Origin: UBA3941 sp035647175
Lineage (GTDB): Bacteria > Bacillota > Clostridia > Caldicoprobacterales > UBA3941
NCBI GenBank assembly: GCA_035647175.1
Contig: DASRNX010000242.1
Coordinates: 1 to 11,107 of the forward strand
Length of the DNA stretch: 11,107 nucleotides
Reading direction: 5' to 3'
In this document: piece by piece, positions 7,705 through 11,107 of the stretch
How positions within the stretch are numbered: position 1 is the stretch's first letter
How the letters are laid out: the number at the start of each line of letters is the position of its first letter
Position numbers and translations under genes: made by a program
Notes under the pieces: model-generated
Database searches by the model: none
What the model was told of the DNA's origin: nothing
Seen by the model: the letters and a program-made list of their open reading frames with translations, nothing else

Positions 7705-8952
7705 CTATTGTGTAGACTCCCCAAGTTCCGATAGGATTTCTTCGATCCCTTTTAGCAGGGGAGCATCCATCTGGGTAGGCAGATTTTCCCTCGGGTTCTC
7801 TTTTAAAAAGTTTTTTGCTTCTTCCGTCATCTCTACCTTTATATCCGGTTCGATACCCTTATGATTTATATCCCGTCCTTTAGGAGTAAAATATTTAAAG
7901 GTTGTCAGCTTTAAGGCTCCCCCGTCTTCATAGGGTTTCATAGTTTGGACCACACCTTTTCCAAAGGTCGTGGTACCTATTATTGTTCCTACACCATAGT
8001 CTTGAACAGCCCCCGCCAAGACTTCCGATGCGCTAGCGCTATACTCATTTACCAATACTGCCATGGGGATCCCCAGCTCCTCAGGATCCGATTTGTATTC
8101 GGTCCTTTGACCGCTGCGGCTCTCACTATACACTACCAACCCTTCAGGCAACAACACATCAGCGATTTCCCTGCATACTTCCAGGAGCCCCCCACCGTTT
8201 CCGCGAAGATCCAATACAAGCCCCTTCATGCCCTTACTTTCCAGGTCTTCAACGGCATTTTTGAAGTTCTTGGCCGCAACGCCATCAAAGCTATAGAGCC
8301 AGATGTACCCAATGTCGTTTTCAAGCATATCATATTCCATGTCGGGCATTTCGACTATATCCCTTCGTATGGAAAAATCTTTGACCTCGCCATCCCTCAA
8401 AATAGCAATCTCAACGACGCTTCCGGGATCCCCCGTCTTCATCATGGCTACGGCCTGCTCGTACATGCTCCAATCCACGTCTTTCCCCTCTACCTTTATT
8501 ATCTTATCCCCGGTTAACAATCCCGCTTCCATGGCCGGACTGTTTTTAAACACCTGAAATATCATTATAAGGTTATCCTCTGATTTTTCAATAGACACAC
8601 CGATTCCCTGATAGGTACCGGAAGTCGCAATATTGAAATCTTCCAGCTCCTCATCGGTAAGATAGTAGGAATACGGATCTTCGAGGGAAGCCGCCATACC
8701 TTTTAGGGCCCCTTCAAAAAGATCCTCGCGATTAGTTTCCTCTATATAGTTTGCTTCTATATCCCTTCTTACGGTTTCCAACTTCCTATAGTAGGTATTA
8801 AGCAGCTGATAGTCCTGCCTTGATACTATTACCCTGTCTCCATTTCTAATATCGATGTATGTTCCCACTTGGATAGTCAGAAAGGCGGTAAATAAAACTG
8901 TTACGAGTATAAGTACAACTGCCCCTAAGGCGGCTGATTTTTTACTGATCAT
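7705..8952 (-). CDS. ctpA: Carboxy-terminal processing peptidase, S41 family (CtpA/CtpB)
   Basis: Membrane-anchored serine protease of 415 residues acting outside the membrane, where such enzymes trim or degrade substrates from the C-terminus. An N-terminal hydrophobic anchor or signal (about 7-28) is followed by a helical segment, a PDZ domain (about 107-190; GIGVSIEK, SPAMEAGLLTGDKI), and the tail-specific protease core. The Ser-Lys dyad is visible: Ser307 in SASASEVLAGA and Lys332 in TTFGKGVVQ. Their 25-residue spacing equals that in E. coli Prc (S430/K455). LVLDLRGNGGG (245-255) is the conserved substrate-cleft motif. ATG 8952 has AGGAGG (8962-8967) 9 nt upstream. In B. subtilis the homologue CtpB takes part in sporulation signalling by cleaving SpoIVFA; whether this one does is unknown. 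The gene has its own promoter, and a hairpin at the start of its leader. Confidence 0.95.
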   Translation of the reverse strand: MISKKSAALGAVVLILVTVLFTAFLTIQVGTYIDIRNGDRVIVSRQDYQLLNTYYRKLETVRRDIEANYIEETNREDLFEGALKGMAASLEDPYSYYLTDEELEDFNIATSGTYQGIGVSIEKSEDNLIMIFQVFKNSPAMEAGLLTGDKIIKVEGKDVDWSMYEQAVAMMKTGDPGSVVEIAILRDGEVKDFSIRRDIVEMPDMEYDMLENDIGYIWLYSFDGVAAKNFKNAVEDLESKGMKGLVLDLRGNGGGLLEVCREIADVLLPEGLVVYSESRSGQRTEYKSDPEELGIPMAVLVNEYSASASEVLAGAVQDYGVGTIIGTTTFGKGVVQTMKPYEDGGALKLTTFKYFTPKGRDINHKGIEPDIKVEMTEEAKNFLKENPRENLPTQMDAPLLKGIEEILSELGESTQ

Positions 8953-8999
8953 ACATTAGATCCTCCTAACCCCGAGTTTTCATAACCCATAGGTAGTTT

Positions 9000-9036
9000 T
9001 TCCCTTGCCGAAGCTGCAACAGCCTGGGCAAGGGAA
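9000..9036 (-). promoter_or_regulatory. Strong hairpin at the 5' end of the ctpA leader
   Basis: TTCCCTTGCC (9000-9009) and GGCAAGGGAA (9027-9036) form a perfect 10-bp stem, with an inner GCTG-CAA-CAGC stem (9013-9023). No T-tract follows on either strand, so it is not a normal terminator. It begins about 7 nt after the predicted transcription start of ctpA, a place where hairpins stabilise mRNA or bind regulators. Its role is inferred. Confidence 0.65.
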
Positions 9037-9049
9037 TAAATCATATCCT

Positions 9050-9077
9050 ATTATAGCACTAATCCCACAAATTTCAA
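9050..9077 (-). promoter_or_regulatory. ctpA promoter
   Basis: On the - strand TTGAAA (9072-9077; five of six) and TATAAT (9050-9055) are separated by 16 bp, with TG placed as an extended -10 (TGCTATAAT). Predicted start is near 9043, giving a leader of about 90 nt before ATG 8952. It would drive ctpA and the PDZ membrane protein gene. Confidence 0.75.
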
Positions 9078-9250
9078 AACTAATTTTGATGCCTCCGGGG
9101 TAACTCCCCACCCATATAAAACAAGCCGGAAGCCGGATTGGTGGTGATATACTTTTCAAGATGAGGATGAAGGTCAGTTCATCTGTAGGAATAAGACGAA
9201 AAACCCACGGTTTCAATCGTGGGACGTAAGCCCATGTTACGGCACAAAAA
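9078..9250. other. Non-coding spacer between the M23 gene and ctpA, possible mobile-element remnant
   Basis: This is the upstream part of the 368-bp gap 8953-9320. It holds small repeated and inverted motifs: GGGG/CCCC (9097-9109 region), a doubled GCCGGA, the stem CCCACG/CGTGGG, and CGTAA/TTACG (9225-9241 region). The last two follow each other closely, resembling the subterminal hairpins of IS200/IS605 elements or REP-like sequences. No intact transposase or convincing gene is present; open frames here lack ribosome-binding sites. Confidence 0.35.
9198..9223 (-). terminator. Possible second terminator hairpin after the M23 gene
   Basis: CCCACG (9204-9209) and CGTGGG (9218-9223) form a 6-bp stem. 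On the - strand it is followed by TTTTTCG, fitting a Rho-independent terminator. On the + strand the stem extends to 8 bp (with one G-U) closed by a TTCA loop, so it may have originated as a structured element of the other strand. Confidence 0.45.
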
Positions 9251-9276
9251 TAGGGACAGTTTTTTATTCCTGTCCC
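9245..9276 (-). terminator. Intrinsic terminator after the M23 peptidase gene
   Basis: On the - strand GGGACAG (9270-9276) pairs with CTGTCCC (9253-9259) around a 10-nt A-rich loop, followed by TATTTTTG. It lies 44 bp after the stop at 9321 and probably ends the ftsEX/M23 transcript. Confidence 0.72.
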
Positions 9277-9320
9277 CTGCATAATCCATTTTATAAACCA
9301 CCAGAATCAGCGCACCGCTG

Positions 9321-10646
9321 TTATCTTCCCAGATAAGGCAACGGACTCACATGAGAGCCGTTTTTCCGCACCTCAAAGTGTAGATGAGGCCCTGTAGAAA
9401 CACCGGTGCTGCCAATCTTCATAACAGCTTGTCCGCTCTTTACCTTCTGACCCACCGAAACTAACAACTTGGAACCGTGGGCGTATACCGTGGTTATACC
9501 GTCCCCATGATCTACGATAACGCAATTCCCGTATCCGCCGTATACCTGAGACAGTATTACGGTACCGCCGGCAGCGGCAACAGCATCCTTGCCGTTGATC
9601 CCCCCGCCGCTTATGTCTATTCCCGTATGGAACTTATATTGTCCGCTGACGGGATGCCATCTATTCCCATATCCGGATGAAATATGGGTAAAGCCCGGAG
9701 CAGGCCATACCATGGAGGCGTTGCCCTTGCTGTCCCCCCGATCCTGATCCTTTTGTTCCTGTTGCCCGCCGCCTTTATCCTGCTCTTCCTTTTTCCCTTC
9801 CTCTTCTTTCTTCCCTTGCTCTGTATCCTTATTCTTTTGCTCTTCTTCATTACGCTTTTGCTCTTCTTCCCTGCGGCGCTGTTCCTCCTCTTTACGCTTT
9901 TGCTCCTCCTCGCGTTTCCTTTGTTCCTGTTCCTTTAGAAGCCTTTGGATGGTCTTCTCCAGATCCTTAGAGGTTTGTTCCAACACCTCCAGATCCTTTT
10001 CGTATTGGTGTTCTTCCTCCCTAAGCCGGATCATAACCTGGAGCCTTTCGCTCTTCTTTGCTTCAATGAGACTCTTCTGATGGGAAATCTCGTCCTTAGT
10101 CTCCTTGATGGTCTCTTCTTGGATCTCCAGGTCCTCTTTCTTCTCCACTATGGCACTCTGCAATTCCATCATCCGGTCAAATACCTGATTATCAAAGGTA
10201 ATCATGAACTTGACCATTTCAAGGCGATCCAGTAACTCGTTTAGATTGCTTGCGCCAAATAAAAGCTCCAGGTAAGAAGTTCCCTCCATCATATACATTG
10301 CACAAAGCCGATCAGCCATCAAGCCTTCAAACCTATCGGCCTCCGCCTCGGCAATTTTTAACTCTTGTTTTGTCTCATCCAATAGAGCCGTAGTATCGTC
10401 CAGCCTCCCTTGAATATGTATGAGTTCCTTTTCCTTGCCATTTATATCTCTATCTATTTCCTCCAGCTGGTTGGATACCTTGGCCTGTTCCCCCTTGACA
10501 CGGTCCAATTGCCCCTGGGTTTCGTCTATATCCTGGTTTACCTCTTTTGCCTCATTCCTGTGTTGCTCTATTTCATTTGCCAGCACCGTAGTCGTCGCAG
10601 ACAATAGAAATACCAGCACACACACCCATGTCACTATGCGTTTCAC
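9321..10646 (-). CDS. Secreted M23 peptidase with coiled-coil N-terminus (EnvC/LytM-like)
   Basis: Predicted exported peptidoglycan endopeptidase or hydrolase of 441 residues. Parts in order: signal peptide MKRIVTWVCVLVFLLSATTTVLA (cleavage about residue 23-24); a long coiled coil (about 25-240) containing the LFGASNLNELLDRL segment typical of EnvC/CwlO-like proteins; a Lys/Glu/Gln-rich heptad-repeat linker (about 244-285); a Gly/Gln/Asp-rich stretch; and a C-terminal LytM domain (about 312-441). Zinc ligands H340, D344 (HTGID) and H423, with H390 and H421 (HLH), are all present, so it looks catalytically complete, unlike E. coli EnvC. It lies 54 bp after ftsX, which fits an FtsEX-controlled hydrolase. 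The start is uncertain: I chose GTG 10646, with GGGGTG (10652-10657) 5 nt upstream and a standard signal peptide; TTG 10661 would add five residues. Confidence 0.9.
   Translation of the reverse strand: MKRIVTWVCVLVFLLSATTTVLANEIEQHRNEAKEVNQDIDETQGQLDRVKGEQAKVSNQLEEIDRDINGKEKELIHIQGRLDDTTALLDETKQELKIAEAEADRFEGLMADRLCAMYMMEGTSYLELLFGASNLNELLDRLEMVKFMITFDNQVFDRMMELQSAIVEKKEDLEIQEETIKETKDEISHQKSLIEAKKSERLQVMIRLREEEHQYEKDLEVLEQTSKDLEKTIQRLLKEQEQRKREEEQKRKEEEQRRREEEQKRNEEEQKNKDTEQGKKEEEGKKEEQDKGGGQQEQKDQDRGDSKGNASMVWPAPGFTHISSGYGNRWHPVSGQYKFHTGIDISGGGINGKDAVAAAGGTVILSQVYGGYGNCVIVDHGDGITTVYAHGSKLLVSVGQKVKSGQAVMKIGSTGVSTGPHLHFEVRKNGSHVSPLPYLGR
9792..9917 (-). repeat. 21-bp coding repeat (heptads of charged residues)
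   Basis: Inside the M23 gene, six 7-residue units follow one another: KREEEQK, RKEEEQR, RREEEQK, RNEEEQK, NKDTEQG, KKEEEGK. The DNA repeats with a 21-bp period, and near-identical 19-mers recur 42 bp apart (9851 and 9893). The first four units are well preserved and the last two diverged. They encode a highly charged helical linker between the coiled coil and the LytM domain. Such repeats can change in copy number by slippage. Confidence 0.8.
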
Positions 10647-10651
10647 ATTAA

Positions 10652-10657
10652 CACCCC
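10652..10657 (-). promoter_or_regulatory. Weak ribosome-binding site of the M23 peptidase gene
   Basis: GGGGTG on the - strand, 5 nt before GTG 10646. It is a partial Shine-Dalgarno match and the best available for this gene. Together with coupling to ftsX (stop 54 bp upstream), it suggests modest translation. Confidence 0.45.
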
Positions 10658-10700
10658 ACAAACATTTTTTATCCCGTACACTTTACCCCATTGTTCAGTC

Positions 10701-11107
10701 CTACACCCTGAGATATTTTCTGGTCGAGAAAAAGCTGGCAATTATTCCAACCCCGCTACCTACCAAGAGGAAGATAAGCCCCACATCATATATCATACCT
10801 TCCATGGGCAAGGGCTGAAATAAGCTTAAAAGACTGTAGTTGCTCGATAGCTGGCCACTTCTACCCAACAATAGGTTATATCCGCCGATAACCAAAATCC
10901 CCGCTAAAACAGCCGCGAATATTCCCAACGTAAATCCTTCAATAATGAATGGCCAGCGTATATATCCATCTGTAGCACCGATATATTTCATAATATTAAT
11001 TTCCCTACGCCGGGAATATATGGTGATCTTGATGGTATTATTTATTATTATCATGGCGACTAGAATCAATAGAATCATAAGCCACAAGCCTATTATGCGC
11101 GAGGTCT
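10701..11107 (-). CDS. ftsX: Cell division protein FtsX (C-terminal part, cut by window edge)
   Basis: Membrane partner of the ATPase FtsE; the complex passes a cytoplasmic ATP signal to extracellular wall hydrolases at division. The 134 visible residues are the C-terminal part; the 5' end lies beyond the window, so the TTG at 11087 is not the true start. Visible: a membrane helix (LWLMILLILVAMIII), then the diagnostic cytoplasmic loop NNTIKITIYSRRREINIMKY followed by IGATDGYIRWPFIIEG, two more membrane helices, and the FSTRKYLRV tail typical of FtsX. The frame reads open to the window edge. It is followed at 54 bp by the M23 peptidase gene with no terminator between, so the two are probably cotranscribed; ftsE is expected just outside the window. 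Confidence 0.93.
   Translation of the reverse strand, partial: TSRIIGLWLMILLILVAMIIINNTIKITIYSRRREINIMKYIGATDGYIRWPFIIEGFTLGIFAAVLAGILVIGGYNLLLGRSGQLSSNYSLLSLFQPLPMEGMIYDVGLIFLLVGSGVGIIASFFSTRKYLRV

Noticed and set aside
7945..8517. A 190-codon open frame on the + strand opposite ctpA
   Set aside because: It lies wholly antisense to a well-supported S41 peptidase gene, has no good ribosome-binding site and resembles no family I know.
9000..9036. Terminator of an upstream gene
   Set aside because: No T-tract follows the stem on either strand, and a good promoter lies just upstream of it in the ctpA direction.
8980..9282. A 100-codon open frame on the - strand between the M23 gene and ctpA
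   Set aside because: It has no Shine-Dalgarno sequence, runs through two terminator hairpins and the ctpA promoter, and its product looks like translated non-coding DNA.
9684..9938. An apparent Leu/Phe-rich membrane protein on the + strand
   Set aside because: It is the complement of the Lys/Glu-rich linker of the M23 protein; hydrophobic codons arise automatically from the complementary strand.

Overview
The window looks like a chromosomal segment of an anaerobic, low-to-moderate GC Firmicute, most likely class Clostridia. The evidence is the Gram-positive style ribosome-binding sites (AAGGAG, AGGAGG), sigma-A type promoters, a Bacillus-type LexA (DinR) box, the DUF421-DUF4363 gene pair, and the order ftsX / M23 murein hydrolase / ctpA / multi-pass PDZ protein / uvrB / uvrA, which resembles the Bacillus subtilis ftsEX-ctpB-minJ-uvrBA neighbourhood. 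I cannot name the genus from sequence alone.

Layout. On the + strand, 63-1123 holds two translationally coupled genes: a DUF421 (YetF-like) membrane protein and a small DUF4363 protein. They converge on the uvrA end. Between them, at about 1146-1296, lies a degenerate 19-bp tandem repeat whose last unit covers the uvrA stop codon. Everything else is on the - strand. Read from the right edge leftwards it is: the C-terminal part of ftsX (cut by the window edge); a secreted coiled-coil M23 (LytM/EnvC-like) peptidase; a 368-bp gap with terminator hairpins, a possible mobile-element remnant and a ctpA promoter with a 5' hairpin; ctpA (S41 peptidase); a MinJ-like PDZ membrane protein with a clear terminator; a LexA box and promoter; uvrB; and uvrA with a probable extra promoter of its own.

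How the genes work together. Three transcription units are inferred on the - strand. (1) ftsEX plus its probable extracellular hydrolase partner, ending at terminator hairpins near 9198-9276: FtsEX gates cell-wall cleavage at division. (2) ctpA plus the MinJ-like gene, from a promoter at 9050-9077 to a terminator at 6392-6442: a secreted or membrane-anchored protease and a membrane scaffold. (3) uvrB-uvrA, from a LexA-controlled promoter at 6353-6391: SOS-inducible nucleotide excision repair.

The protein content is mostly conserved core genome. I see no phage, CRISPR, toxin or defence system. The points most worth a second look are non-coding: the 19-bp repeat that includes the end of uvrA, the terminator directly abutting the LexA box, the hairpin at the start of the ctpA leader, and the adjacent hairpins at 9198-9276.
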